Positions 34,301-49,300 are shown, counted from the first letter of the stretch. The stretch is 64,000 nt of DNA from Aphidius gifuensis (GCF_014905175.1 NC_057791.1:11598177-11662176); one strand, 5' to 3'. Notes: generated from the sequence alone by a model not told the origin. Made by a program: numbers and translations.

Positions 34301-37300
34301 GTTCTATAGAAATAGTTTTAAATAGAATTTTGAATGATTTTATAAAATATCCGAAACGGAATGTTTTATAAAATTTTTTCTATAGAATAGTTTTTATAGA
34401 AATGATATGTAAATTCTACAGTATAGAATAGTCCTGTATAGATTTTATTATATATAACACAGTATATAATCGATCGAAATCGTTATTGGCACCGATACGG
34501 GGAAATTTACGGAAAATACGGGGACATTTACGGGTTTCACACACAATGTAATCAGTCCTACACACACAATGGTGGCTATGTTTACCGTAAGTTTTCCCGT
34601 AAGCTGTATAAATGTCCCCGTAAATTCCCCCGTATTCGGTGCCAATAGCATTACCGATAATTGATTTATTTCATTAATTTATTGCTGTAACAAGTCTTTT
34701 ATTTATCGTACAATAATATTTATTTATTAAACAAAGATTTAAACCAAGACAACGAAACATGATTACATAATCCTTTATCCATTGACAAACAGTTACAGTC
34801 ACTTCTGAATCATCAGGGTCAATACCATAGTCCCGTAAACCAACGGAAACTCAGTTACTCAGTCGACTGCCAGAAGGCGATGTGCATGGTCGTTCATAAC
34901 TGCCGTGGTCGTTGATACTTGATTATGTAAAATTTCACATATCATGCAAATAGTTTGATTTATCGTTATCGCGTATGATCAAAACTATTTATTGAAGTCG
35001 ATTAGTATTATACGTTACGAGTGCCGAATTGACGGGTTTAGTTCTGCCGAGTAGAATGGTAGCGCTACGAGCACTAAACCTGTCAATCGGCATAAGTATC
35101 GTAGTATAATTATTTTTCACGAGCGCACGAATGAGTCCAAATGAGCCCAAACAATATTAATAAGAGATTTTTTATCAATATGATATTCATAATATTGAAG
35201 AAAAAAATAACAATGGAAATGAACATATTGATCAGATTGAAGATGAAAAAAAACTGATATTGAAGATGAGAAATTACTATAATATTGAACAAATAAACAA
35301 TATTGAAGAAAAAAATGATCATGAAAATGAACTAATTGATCAAATTAAAATGAAATAAAAATTGAAAATAAACCTCAACAAGTACATGCTGATGAAGTTA
35401 ATAATATTCAACAAATAAATGATATTAAAAAAAAAAATGATCATGAAATTGAACTTATTGATCAGAATAAAAATAAAAAAAAAAATCGAAAATAAACATC
35501 AACATGGAAATACTGATGAAGTTTATAATATTCAATAAATGAATAATATTGAAGAAAAAAATAACCATAAAAATAAACTTGTTGATCGAATCGAAAATAA
35601 AAAAAAAATTGAACATAAACATGAACAACACACTCAGTCATCATAATTTTGTGATTGTAATTATCAATTATAATAAACGCACTGGTATTCCTCGTGTGTT
35701 TTTTTATTTTTATTTTTCCGGTTTTGTCAACACAATGAGATGGAATAGTGGTAAGGAATCGGTCGAGGAGAAAGAAAAAATTATTTCTACTCCAGCGCCA
35801 CTGTGTACGATTGACTACAACTTTAACTTACCGACATTAAAAGAAAATTAATTTGATTGGCCAAGAACGGGTTGAATACAACTTTTTACTGGTAAAAACT
35901 TGTATTCAACATCGTTCTTATTGGCTGTAAATATGCAGCTGAATCTACACTGAGAAAAAAAATTGCTACAGTTTAGCAAATTTTTTCTTGGAACTTTTTT
36001 GTCTTAAGTTGAAAAAAAAAATAATTAATTTGAGAAAAAATGTCTTGTTTTGAGAAAATATTTTTTTTCAATTTGAGACAAATTATTTTTTTTTTTTTTA
36101 AATATAGAATTAATTTAAGAAAACTTGTGATAAACTTAAGGATATTTTGTCTTTTGATTTGAGGAAAAATTTGCAAAAAAAAAATGACATATACCTCAAT
36201 TTGAAAGACAAGTCATTCGATTTAAGGCAACAGGCGTTCAAGTTGAGAGAAAATTTGCTAAAATTGAATGACATAACCCTCAATTCAAAACAATATTGAT
36301 TTTTTTTATGTAAAATATTTATTAATTAAAATAACTTGAGAATTAAATTAAAGCAACAAACGATCAATTTGAGAAAAAATTTGCTAAAATGAAATGACAT
36401 AACCCTCAATTTGAAAGAAGAGTCATTCAATTTAAAGAAACGAGCGATCAAGTTGAGAGAAAATTTGCTAAAATTAAACGACATAACCCTCAATTCAAAA
36501 CAGTATTGATTTTTTTTATGTAAAATATTTGTTAATTAAAATCACTTGACAATTAAATCAAAGCAACAAACAATCAATTTGAGAAAAAATTTGCTAAAAT
36601 AAAATGATATATACCTTAATTTAAAAGACGAGTCATTCAATTTGAAGCAGCGAGCGATCAAGTTAAGAGAAAATTTGCTAAAATAAAATCAAAATTTGCT
36701 CTATTTATATCATTATTCACTCAACTTAAATATGTTTTTTTCTCAACTTGAATGATTTTTGTCTCAACTTAAATTAATAAATAATCAAAAGTTGAAAAAA
36801 TACATTTTTTAATTAAAAAAAAAAAAAAAATTATTATTTCTCGCTCACTGAGAACTTGTTTTAGAATATTGTTTTAAATTGAGGGTTATGTCATTCAATT
36901 TTAGCAAATTTTCTCTCAACTTGAACGCTTGTTGCCTTAAATCGAATGACTTGTCTTTCAAATTGAGGTATATGTCATTTTTTTTATTGCAAATTTTTCC
37001 TCAAATCAAAAGACAAAATATCCTTAAGTTTATCACAAGTTTTCTTAAATTAATTCTATATTTAAAAAAAAAAAAAATAATTTGTCTCAAATTGAAAAAA
37101 AGAATTTTCTCAAAACAAGACATTTTTTCTCAAATTAATTATTTTTTTTTTCAACTTAAGACAAAAAAGTTCCAAGAAAAAATTTGCTAATATGAAGAAA
37201 ATTTTTTTTCAATAACAGCAATTGTTTTTCTCAGTGTAGCCACTTAGTTCGCCACTCAACAAGAGAAATGAAAAATATGGGTAGGTTCCTTGAGACTAGC

Positions 37301-40300
37301 TGATTAAAGATATGTGAAAAAAAATTGCATCAACCCCCGGGAAAGGGTTGAAAAAACATAAATAAAGTTTCTTTCTTAAAAAACACATAGAAAAAATAAT
37401 TTTACAGGAATAAAGTTTAGTAACTTTTTGTAGAGAAAAAAATTTGCAATTTTTTGGTTTTTTCAGTTTTTTTTTATTTATTAAAGGGTTGATTCAATAT
37501 AAGGGTTCAAAGTTTGAATAAGTCGCGAAATCGTTGTGAGTAGTGGGGGAGCTAAAAGTTTCAGGAGAAAGTTGAGAGGGAAATATATTGATGTCGCGCT
37601 CACACTCGGCCATGCTCGTTTATCGGTTCCTACTATATCTGTCTTCTTTAAATATATATCTTTCTTTTTTTCTTGCAAATCAAACTTTGAGCCAATTTTC
37701 GTCTTCGAAGCATCCGCGGCCGAAGAATAATAACAAAATCAATTGTTTATTGTTAAATTAATATTGACAATTGGATACTAGCTTCAATAGTTGACCGATT
37801 TCAAAATTTTTTTTTTTGTTTTAAAAGGCTGGGAATCTGCTATTATATAATCAAATAAAAAAAATTATCACTCAAAAAACAACAATAAAAGCAATTGTGA
37901 AATTATTATTTATTATTTAAATTATTATTGAACTCCAAATCAAGCCACTCGCGTTTTGAATCGACAGAGTGTATTTGAATCAATCTACAGTCAAGATCGT
38001 ACAATATGAATTGCGTTCAAAGAATATAAATATGAAATTAGACATATTATTAATTTAAAGGGCAAATCGCGGTAGTGTTCCCAAGAAAGATCTATTTTGT
38101 TGCAAGAAAGTTATTATTAAACTCAAAATCAAGCCACTCGCGTTTCAAATCGACGGAGTGTATTTAAATCAATCTACAGTCAAGATTGTACAATATGAAT
38201 CACGTTAAAATAATATAAATATAAAATTAGGCATTTTATTGGGCAGATGGCGGCAGTTGAGATCTATTTTGTTGCAAGAAAGTTATTATTAAACTTCAAC
38301 ACTCGCGTTTTAAATCGACAGAGTGTATTTGAGTCAATCTACAGTCAAGATTGTACAATATGAATTGCGTTAAAAGAATATAAAAATGTAATTAGACATT
38401 TTATTAATTGAAAGGGGCAGATGATGGTATTGTGCTCGAGAAAGATCTATATTGTCGCAATCTTGAGATCATTTTTAACTTTTTTGCGAAAAGATTGATC
38501 TCTCTCAGGGACACTACCGCTATCTGCCCTTTAAATTAATAAAATGTCTAATTTCATATTTATATTAATTTATCGTGATTTATATCGTACAATCTTGACT
38601 GTAGATTAATTCAAATACACTCCGTCGATTTAAAACGCAAGTGGCTTGATTTCGAGTTTAATAATAAATTTCTTGCGACAAAATAGATCTTTCTTGTGCA
38701 CACTACCGCCATCTGCCCTTTAAATTAATAAAATGTCTAATTTTATATTTATATTATTTCAACGTGATTCATATTGTACAATCTCGACTGTAGATCGATC
38801 GAAATACACTCTGTCGATTTAAAACGCGAGTGGCAGTTTTTACATTATCAAATATAATTTTTACTGGTCTAGGTTTAGCATTAGCAGGTTTACCAAGCCT
38901 TGTGTAACCAATTAATGATTGACCAGTGAAGGGTTTAGGAGGAGGCCCATTTAAATATGATAGATTGTTTTTAGAACGAGTAATGTTATTTGAGTTGAGA
39001 TTGTTGATGGAACTGTTAGACTCAGCTAAGCATATAAAATTTATTATCATTTGAATTTGTTTACCGTCATGTTCAGTGCTGTCACTGTCATTGGCTGCTT
39101 CAGGAACACCATAAATAATTCTGTTGACCTCTCTCTGTTGACTTTGCTTTATTTCACGTACATCTAGTTGGTTTGAGTTTGCTAGACCAGATTCATTTGC
39201 CTTGTTTAATGCTTCAAGTGCTAACATATTTACATCTGATATTTCATTTGTCAAATCTGTTAATTTATTTTCCATCTGTGTAATATTTTCAGATTTTTTG
39301 TTGAGTTGTTGTTTCATCGTGTCGACTTTATTCATTAAGCTATTTTGAAGATCATTAAATTTAGCATCAAGTCTGCTGTTAAGCTCTTGAGTTTTCTTTT
39401 TAAAGTCATCACGTATATCTATTTTAAACTTCTCAAAATCAATTTTGATTTCAGTGATTTCATCATGTAGATTAAGACATTCTTCTTTAATTAAAGATTT
39501 TACACTGTCTGTGTTTCTTTTGAGTTCCTCTTTTAAATTTATTAGTGTAAGTGGTTTTATTGGTCTGCCTTTGGTTTTACCTTCACTTGTGTTTGACATT
39601 TGATCATCATCCATGTTTATATTATTGTTTATATTATTGTTATTGCTAATGTCAGTACAAGTTGTGTTGTTTACGTCTGTCATGTTAGGTTAATATGACA
39701 GGTTTACCAACAAGAAATATTTTTTGTATAATTCTCTCTTACTATTTTAGTAGATGGCAGTGCGAACCATTTATTATTATTGTTATTATGAGATTAATGT
39801 AAAATTATGTTTCCTAATTTTTAGGTTAATTTTTGAGATAGTTTTAATTTGCAAAATTGAGTAAAACCAATTAACAGCGATTGATGATTATTAGTTGTGA
39901 TGAAAAAATGTGCAGTCTATTTGCTTTTATACCAAACTTGAGAATAAGTGGTTGGCTTACAGTTCACTGATAATAGTTTTTAATTAGGCACTTTCAAGAG
40001 TAGGTGTACACACACATATGTCACACACACATACATATATGCGTAATGAATATTTTTAATAAAAAATGAACCCATAAATTAAAGTACGTACATAATTTTT
40101 ATTGAGACAAAAATATTGAATATCTTACATATTAATTTACTCCAAAGCAAAGAACATATCAATAGTAATTTATATATTTTTTTGTAATTAAATTATTTGA
40201 CAAAATTGAAATTTCTTTCTTCTATTATTATTATTATTTATTTACCTATCATAAGACCAAGTGAACCTGATCTTATTCTACATTCCCATCATAATTTCTT

Positions 40301-43300
40301 CGTGCTAATATAAAGCCACCATTTGATTACATATCATATGTTTTAATTTATTTTTTGTTTTTATTCAAATTTTATTCGGTATTTTTTTTTTTTAAACTCT
40401 TGAATGTAACAAGTTGTGACATTATAAATTATTTATATTAAATGTATAATAATAAATTTATAAAATGCTTTTCCAGTTTGCAAATCATGGCACCAAGTTA
40501 ATCAATTGAAGTGGACTGACATAAAATGTTTGAATTTACTTGATTTCAATCGCAAGCAGCACATATATTTATTGAAGAAATGTTCCAATTTATATTCTTT
40601 GGGTGTATATATTTCACAAGATGATATATATTTATTTCTTGGAATAAAAACATCTTCACCTTTTCCACATCCAGTCAATATTCTACCTTCAATTGTATTA
40701 TTGTTCAATGACTTTATACATAACCGAGTTCCATTACATAATTTAGGTGGACATAAACATTCAGTATTAGAATAATTTATATGTATATTAGGAAAGACTT
40801 TTTCTATTAATGAATCTATTGATTCTACAATATTACAAAAATTTGATGGGAATGTGATGGTATCATCAGAATTTTTCTCCCATTTTCCATCTCCAAGTAG
40901 TAATAATTGTTTCGAAAATTCTGCTAAAGTAGAATCACCCGTTAGAAATACTCGCATATTTTTCGTTAATGTTATTAATTGTACATGTTTCCATAAATAT
41001 GATTTTTTTAAACATGCATCTATTTGATCAGCTGATGTTCCTTTTGGAATAATTGGTAGAGTTTGTCAAAAATCACCAGCCAAAATAACAACAATTTTCC
41101 CTATTATAAATTTTTTGTTATTTAAATCTCGCAAAGCCATTGTTGCAAGGTTACTTATAATATTACAAATTGGCTCATCAGATAAATTAAAATTAATTTG
41201 CAATTTGAGTGCTGAATGTGCAGTACGTCCACCGTGTAATAAAGTTGCTGCTACACCAGATGAGGCCACTGCTAATGCTATCTTTTCACTAATGCGAATT
41301 TTTTCTAATATTAAATTCAATAAAAATGTTTTACCTGTTCCTCCTGGGGCATCTAAAAAAATAAGTCCCCCTTTATCATTTTCAATTATTTTAATAATCT
41401 TTTTATATGCTTTTTTTTTGTCGTCGATTAATAATAATTTATTGCCATTAATATATTCACCCAAGTTATTAATATCATATGTAGTTACACGTATGATTTC
41501 GGAATCTTGAATATTATTATTTCGAACAGGGGATATTATGCACCAATGCTTCAAATTTTTACCAGGTATTGATAAACATTTTTTGAATTATCCCATGTAA
41601 AATACTTCGGAATTTCATAGTATAATAATGTTCTTGCAAAATCATCTATTTGACATAATTTAAAAAAAGCAGTTAATGTTGTTTCTGGTGCTGTCTGAGC
41701 TTTTGTTTCTATATTTTCATTTGAAAAATTAACGCGTTGTCCATATTCGAGGTGAACATTCAAATGTTGGATATTTGGATATCGATCATGAATTTTAAAT
41801 CCACAAATTCACCATATTGCTTCATTACTACTTATATACCGTCCAGATTGATATTCTTCAATTTCATCGTTTTTATTTTCTATGGTGAAAATTGCTTGAT
41901 CACTACCTTTATGTATATATTTTAATATATATTTAACCGCAACGACCGAGCTGCATAATTCGACATTAACATGTGCTTCCATTATTTTAGAAATAAGTGG
42001 ACAGTAAAGGACAATCCAACGATTATCGATATTTATTTTTTCATATTTATTATGAATTTTAGCATTATTAGTAGTCTGAAAACCACCATTTACTACACTT
42101 CTTCTTCTATACAAAGGATATCCATTTCTATCCGATCTTGTAGCATCAATTAAAGCACGGGGATAATTATATCAACATTTACCGTTTTTCATACATGGTG
42201 AAAAGGATTCAATGGTCCACATGGTCCATGTATCATATTTTTTTTAATTATTTCGTGTAAAAGTGGATCTTGTTCTGGATCTGGTAGCTCAGCAGAAATA
42301 ATATCATTAATTTGGTTTGCATGAATTTTATTTTTCAACCATACTAAAATATGAGCGTGGGGTAAACCTCTTTTTTGCCATTCTATTGAGTAAACCCAAG
42401 ATATAACATCACCGAAAATTTTATGTATTGTTATCAGATTAATTAATTTTCTCAATTTATATTTAAATACTCTAGCTATTAAGTCATGACGATCGCTCGG
42501 TTGCTGATGAGGTAACAATGAATTTTAATTTCATCCCATCGATTATTACATGTAAATGTAATAAATAAACATGGTTTTCCATTATGTTTTACATAACGAA
42601 GAGCGTCTTGTATATATTCATGAAACTTACTGGTAAAATAAATGTTTGCCCTATATTATTTACATTTTCATCATTTTCGAATGCATCTTTTAAATGAATG
42701 TATTGTTCTACTTTAAGAGTTTCTCGATTACAGCGAATATAACGTAAAAGTTCACTTTCAATTTTCGCATACATATCAACGACAAACTGATTTAACAATT
42801 GCTTATAACATAATAAATAATTTTTTGGATTATTACGTATCATAACTTTTTGTGCATAAAAATCCATTGCTGAAACTTTTTTATTTGTAGTTAATCCAGT
42901 ATTAGGGTTTATTTGCTTCAACTCAAAATGATATCCATCTTCTCCTTGCCAAAAGATTAGTGGATATTGTAGAGCATCATATGACTTATGAGTTTCTTGA
43001 ACGATTACGAATTCGTTACTACGTTTTTGTAATATAATATCACGTTTTATAAATTCATTTCCATTGATTATTGCAGCTACTTCTTGAACAACAGGTAAAT
43101 TGAAACGTCGTTCATGTTCATTTGAAGGGATTTTATCAGCTCGGAGAACTATTTTGCATTCATCTGTTGGCATATTTTCTAATGAGATTTTGAATAATTT
43201 TATCAATAAATTATGTTTATGCAAATAGTTTTGTAAAGAATCGATAATTTCTTGTTGTACATTTGGGACAATTGAGCACCTACGTTCTGACTCTATCTGA

Positions 43301-46300
43301 TCATCACCAATAAAATATATTTGTAAAAAAGCAGATTCATCGCCATCATAAGGAACAAGGGACCCTATTCTATGATAAATTTGTCCTTGAATTTTGAAGG
43401 TAGTTTGATAACCTGACTCTTTTTTCCTATTTGCACCAAATGAAGTCATGTTAAAACATGAATTATATTTTCTTATATTATCTAAAAAATGCTTCGAATG
43501 ATCTGTTAAACCAGATAAATAAGTGAATAAAGGCTCTTCAGGCTCACTTAAAAAAGGCAATTTTATTTTTCCGTTTGCACAACACATACTATCAGATTCA
43601 TCTTTAAATCTCAAAGCATGGCAATGTTTACATTCAACATCCATATTACCAATAGAAATACGACGATCATCATCATATATATCGTATAGTATATATATAT
43701 AGTATAGTTAAATGCTTTCATGTCCAGAATTATTTTAGATTTTTTTTGTTGTGTATTATGAGGTTCTTTAAATTTTTTCAATCTTTTTGCCAACAAAGAT
43801 TTTCGTCCAATATTTTTTTTCCTTTAGGCATAATAAGAATATTATTTGTATGCTACTGATAGTTTTGTTCAAATTAAATTCATCGATACGGTTAGTTTGT
43901 TGCTATTGAACTTTCGTAAACTTGTATATGAGTTTTAATATAGGTTAATCTTATTGACAGCTTATACTTTTTAAAATCGATCGCTTTCAATTTATATTGT
44001 ATACATATCTGAAGTAGGCTGTAAACTTGAAAAAAAAACTTGAAACAAATTATTATTTTTTCTATGACATGAAACATTTATCTGAAATTCCCAAATAAAA
44101 TATCATATCTTCCAATAAACCATAAAAAAAAATATCATATCTGTTAATAGACCAGAAAAAAAAAACAAATTATATATTATCAAATTGAAAAAAACCTGAG
44201 GATGATGAGAAAATCAGTTTTCACATCCTGGTGATCACAAATCTTATTCATGGTTATTTTTTTTTGTCATCTACATGATCATACAACCAAACAGCATATA
44301 TATATGTTAAATTTTGAATTAATCGGAAATAAAAAAAATGCAAATAATAATTATTTTTTCTATACCATAAAGCAATAATCAAAAATTCATGAATAAAATA
44401 TCATATCTTCCAATAGACCAGAAAAAATATATCATCTTTAAGTAAACCAGAAAAAAAAATAGATGATATATTATCAAATTGAGAAAATCCTGAAGATGAT
44501 GGAAAAATAAGTTTTTGACTCCTGGTGATCGCAAAAAGTCGCCAGGGTAATTTTTTTTGTCATCTGAACAATCAGATAGCCAAACTGAATAACTATGTTA
44601 AATTTCAAGTGAATCGGACGAGTAGTTTGCATAAAACTGCGTTTCCAAGAAATTGGTCCTTTTTTTATTGTATAGAATAATTATAAAAATACTTTTCACA
44701 ACTGTTATCAGTAACAAAAGCAAATTGCATATGCATTATGGCTGTTTTTGTTGTTTACAATATCTACCGTAACCTCTAGTAATTTTTCAGTTTATTTTTT
44801 TATCCCTATATTTTTTCGTCTACTGCGTCGCTTCCGGGCTTCCGAGTGATTTTTGGAACGTACCCAAGACATTTTTATTTATTTTATGAATAAAATACAT
44901 GTAAATTTAATTTTTGAAAATACAAATGTCCAAGGAAAAGCAGTAGCTAAGGAAAAGATGTAGCTAAGGAATTGAGGTTGCCAAAGAATTATGTTTCAAG
45001 GAAATACACGGAAAAAAATTTTTAGCTGCAGTCACGAGGCGTTTGGATAGTTAAAAAAGGATAGTTGATTTAATAATCAAGCCCGATATATTAAAAAGAC
45101 AATCGGTTAGTTATTCCAGCCGACTGGATAGCTAGCGTGGCTAACCAACTCGTCAGATTCGACATAATCTCAATGTCAACAGCTGTTGTGTTCATAACCT
45201 CTCTTTTTTGACAGATCCACCAAATTATTATTAACAATGACTAAAATAATCCATATAGTTATTAAAAATTTAGCATAAGATTTTGTATTCAAGTTGGCGT
45301 TTATTTGGTGCATCAAATTTAGTATAAAATTAATTAGATAATAATTTTAAAAATTAGTAAATGTACATTAATATATTGTTTGTACTTCGTATGTCTATAT
45401 ACTTATAGTTATGCATATACGCAATCCTAAATAGCTACTACAGCGATACCAGCTTGTCAGGCTTTGGATAGCTACCACAGCTATCCAAAGTGTAGCTAAT
45501 GTAACGAGTAGGCACGCTGTTTTCACAAGAATAGTAACCTGTCAAATGTGGATTGCCAAAATAACAATCCTCTGCTAACTATCCAAAGGTTAGTTAGCCG
45601 TGGATAGGAGAGACAGCTATCCAGCTCGTTGCTGCAGCTAAAAATTTTTTTCCGTGTAATGTTGCTGAAAATATAATTCTTTGGCAACCTTAATTCCTGA
45701 GCTACATCTTTTCCTTAGCTACTGCTTTTCCTTGGACATTTTTATTTGATTTATGAATAAAATACATGGAAAATTATTTTTTAAAATTACAAATGTCCAA
45801 GGAAAAGCAGTAGCTAAGGAAAAGATGTAGCTAAGGAATTAAGGTTGCCAAAGAATTGTGTTTCAAGGAAATGATGTTGCTTAAAATATAATTCTTTGGC
45901 TACCTTAATTCCTTAGCTACATCTTTTCCTTAGCTACTGCTTTTCCTTGGACCTTTTTATTTTTGAAAAAACAAATGTTATGTATTTTATTTATTGAATA
46001 ACTAAAAATGGCTAAGAAAAGCAGTAGCTAAGGAATTAATGTAGCCGAAAAAATTATGTGGTAAGCAACATTAATTCCTTAGCAACATCTTTTCCTCAAC
46101 TACTGCTTTTCCTTGGTTTTTCAGTTATTTGTTTAACAATTAAAATTAATGCAATTTTTTCAAATAAATTTAAATGTCTGAGGACAAACATGACGGGGTA
46201 ACCACGTGAAAATAAATCAAATTACAAAACAAAAATGTTATGATTTATTTTCACGGGATAACCACGTAGTTTTCAAGTTCCTCCTTTTTTTTTATTTTTT

Positions 46301-49300
46301 TTTTTTATTTTCATGATTTCATTTCACGGGATAACCACGTAGTTTTCGAGTTTCTTCTTTTGTTTGTTTTTTTTTTTTTATTTTTACGTGGTCTTCACGT
46401 AAAAATAATCTGGCATGTTATGGGAACTAAATTTAAATAATGTACAGCTTGTAAAAATGGTCTCGCGCGTGAGGTCTTAGGTTTAGTAGTTAGGTAGTTG
46501 TAGGTTCGAACCCGGTTAGGAAAAAATTCTTGTAAAATATGTCATTCTGGAATATACACAGATATATAGACATCAATATGAATTACCATCTTGTTGAATT
46601 TTTTTTTTCTCGTTTTTTAATTTAACGTGACACGTAGAAATTTTCACGGGATACCCCGTGAAAACTACGACATTGTACTCAAGAAATAAACTCATCTGTT
46701 TTATGTACTATCCCGTGAATTCTTCGTTGTTTCCCTGTTAAGTTTACATACTATCACGAGAATATTAAGTGATAGACGTTAGAGCGCTTTCTGGCGGTGT
46801 TACCCCGTGATTATAAAGTTATTTTAAATAATATTTCACGTTTTAATTCTCTCAGTGTATGCAATAACATGCAAAACTTTCGAGTCAACTATAACATACA
46901 ATAATATGTAGTGAATTTTAGCATGTTACTGCATACAATCATCACTGCATATAATTGCATGTCATAGCATTTTTTGTTTAAATATCAATTATGTAAAAAA
47001 ATATTTATGTTCACAGACATTCACCGTTTGATCGTAAAATATTAGCTTTATGCGTATATGTATTTGCGGTGATCAATAATCGGGACATAACCCTGGTGAA
47101 AATAATTATGAGAAATTTTGTCAGAGTTTGTCAAATTTAGTCAAATTTTGAGAGAAAATTGGGACTCCTCAATTTACGACAATTACGGACAAACTAATTT
47201 CGTCAAATGTTTCCAAAATTTATTTAAAAAAAAACTTATCAGAATTGACAAAATTTGTTAAAATTAGACAAATTTTGTCAAATGTTTTTAAAATTTATCA
47301 AAAAAAAATTATTATAATTGACGAAATTTGACAAAATTTGCCAAAATTAGACGAATTTTCTCAAAATTTGCCAATGCTTGCCAAAAATTGGAGATTTTGG
47401 CAAACTTTAACCAATTTTCCCAAATTTTGTCAAAATTATTTTCACCAGGGAACAATACTGAAAAATCGTGTATATGTTCAACTGTCTGTAAAGATTTGGA
47501 TCAATTGATCGTAAAATTTTTTGTAATCAATCAATTATAAATAACCTTTGACTTCAACCCTTCCTTCGTATTTATTATCTGAACCACCCAACCGAATTCC
47601 ATAATCAAGGTTTTCAGCTGTACAAATATTTTCATCAGATCGATCACCACAATTATTTTTTCCATCGCATACTTCTGTTTGGTTTATGCATTTTTTATTA
47701 TCACAAATGAATTTACGATCACAGTTAATTGCCCTTGATGACATTTCAAAATAAGTATAATCAGCATCAGCTTTCAAAGCACCAGTTGTACCAAGATTAT
47801 CACTACTCAAGAGACACGTATTGTCTTCTGATCTGCAAAGATAAAAAAAACATTTGTTTCATTCTGTCATATTTTGCATGTCGCAAGATAAAAATAATTT
47901 AGTCTTTAAAAATTACTTATGGGAGAAAGAACGACAAGTGAAATTCACTTCTTTGCATCTCAGAGCACATGCATCAGGCAGCATATACATCCATTTTTCA
48001 ACATCATATCCCACCAATCGATGACCTGGTATCTTTGTGAAGTCATCGAGATGTCGCACACAAGAAAATTCATCTTTTCCATTTGGACAATCTCGTTCAT
48101 AGTCACAAACCCATTCAACTGGTATACAATTTTTCGGACTACACTCAAATTCACTTTTCCTGCATTCTCTTTTAGTTAACGAACGAGTTGTACCGATTAA
48201 TTTACATTGTGGAATATCACAGTATTCTCGTTTAACTGATGGACCAGTAAAGCACCAGGGTCTTGAGTCTTTCAATGAATTTGTGTTTCTACAGTAATTA
48301 TGAGATTTCAATTTTTGTCTGATCTCATAATCTGGTACCTGAATAAAATAACATGTTCTATATGATGTGAAAGGCTTTTTATTTATTACATATTTGTAGC
48401 TTACATGAATGCTCAATAAATAAGAGTTATTTTTGTCACCCCAATATAAACAAGATTTTCCTGATTCTGTGACGTTTGCTTTGCCAATATATTGCTTATC
48501 TTTATCACTGATGCAGCCTATAACAATTCAATCAAATATATAATTTTAGAAATTAAACTTATAGAACTTTAGAAATATGTTTGTACCAATATTATTGTAC
48601 GGTCTTTTGCAAATATACGAGTGCTCTTTCATCGGGGTGGCACAATCTTCATGATCCCAAAAGAAATATTCTGCTGTACAGTTTTCAAGTGGATTATTAT
48701 AACAAGGGTACTTATTTCTCATGATAATACAAGTTGGTCGTAATCCAGTTGATGGTGGTATTTTTTTCCTCCCAACCTGGCCACCATTTTGAAAACTTGA
48801 ACATTGCTTTCGATAAATCTTCCCAGATCCAAAATGTTTTGCCCATCATTGTAAATCCGACTCCAGCTGTCATCACCGATTCCACCCTTGGATAAGCGTT
48901 TGTCAACCACTCAGATAAGAAATTATTTTCATTCTGACTCACAATATCAACAAGTCTAGAGTTTCTTTTAACGCAGTACCCCAATGCTTCTGCATGATTC
49001 AATCCAGATTTTGGATCAGCCAAATGATAGCAATTCCCACCGTGAGGAGTTTCGTCTTTGTTGCAATATGCTAGATGATTCGGAAGACAGCTGATTCCAA
49101 CGGCATCTCGTTGGATATTACACTTTGAGCCATGGATAAATTTGCAAGTTTGGAATTTAGTTTCGTTACCTTCACAATGGACACTCGTTGTTGCGATCCA
49201 GTTTGGAATATTTTTGTTTTTGTTGCGACCTTGCCAGACGGTTTCTGCACCTCTAAAAAAACAGTTATGAATTATAGTCCTGGTATTCAAACATCAGTTT

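Noticed and set aside
41115..41510. 131-codon plus-strand frame opposite the Helitron helicase
   Set aside because: It is the antisense shadow of the minus-strand helicase, where Walker A and flanking motifs are clear.
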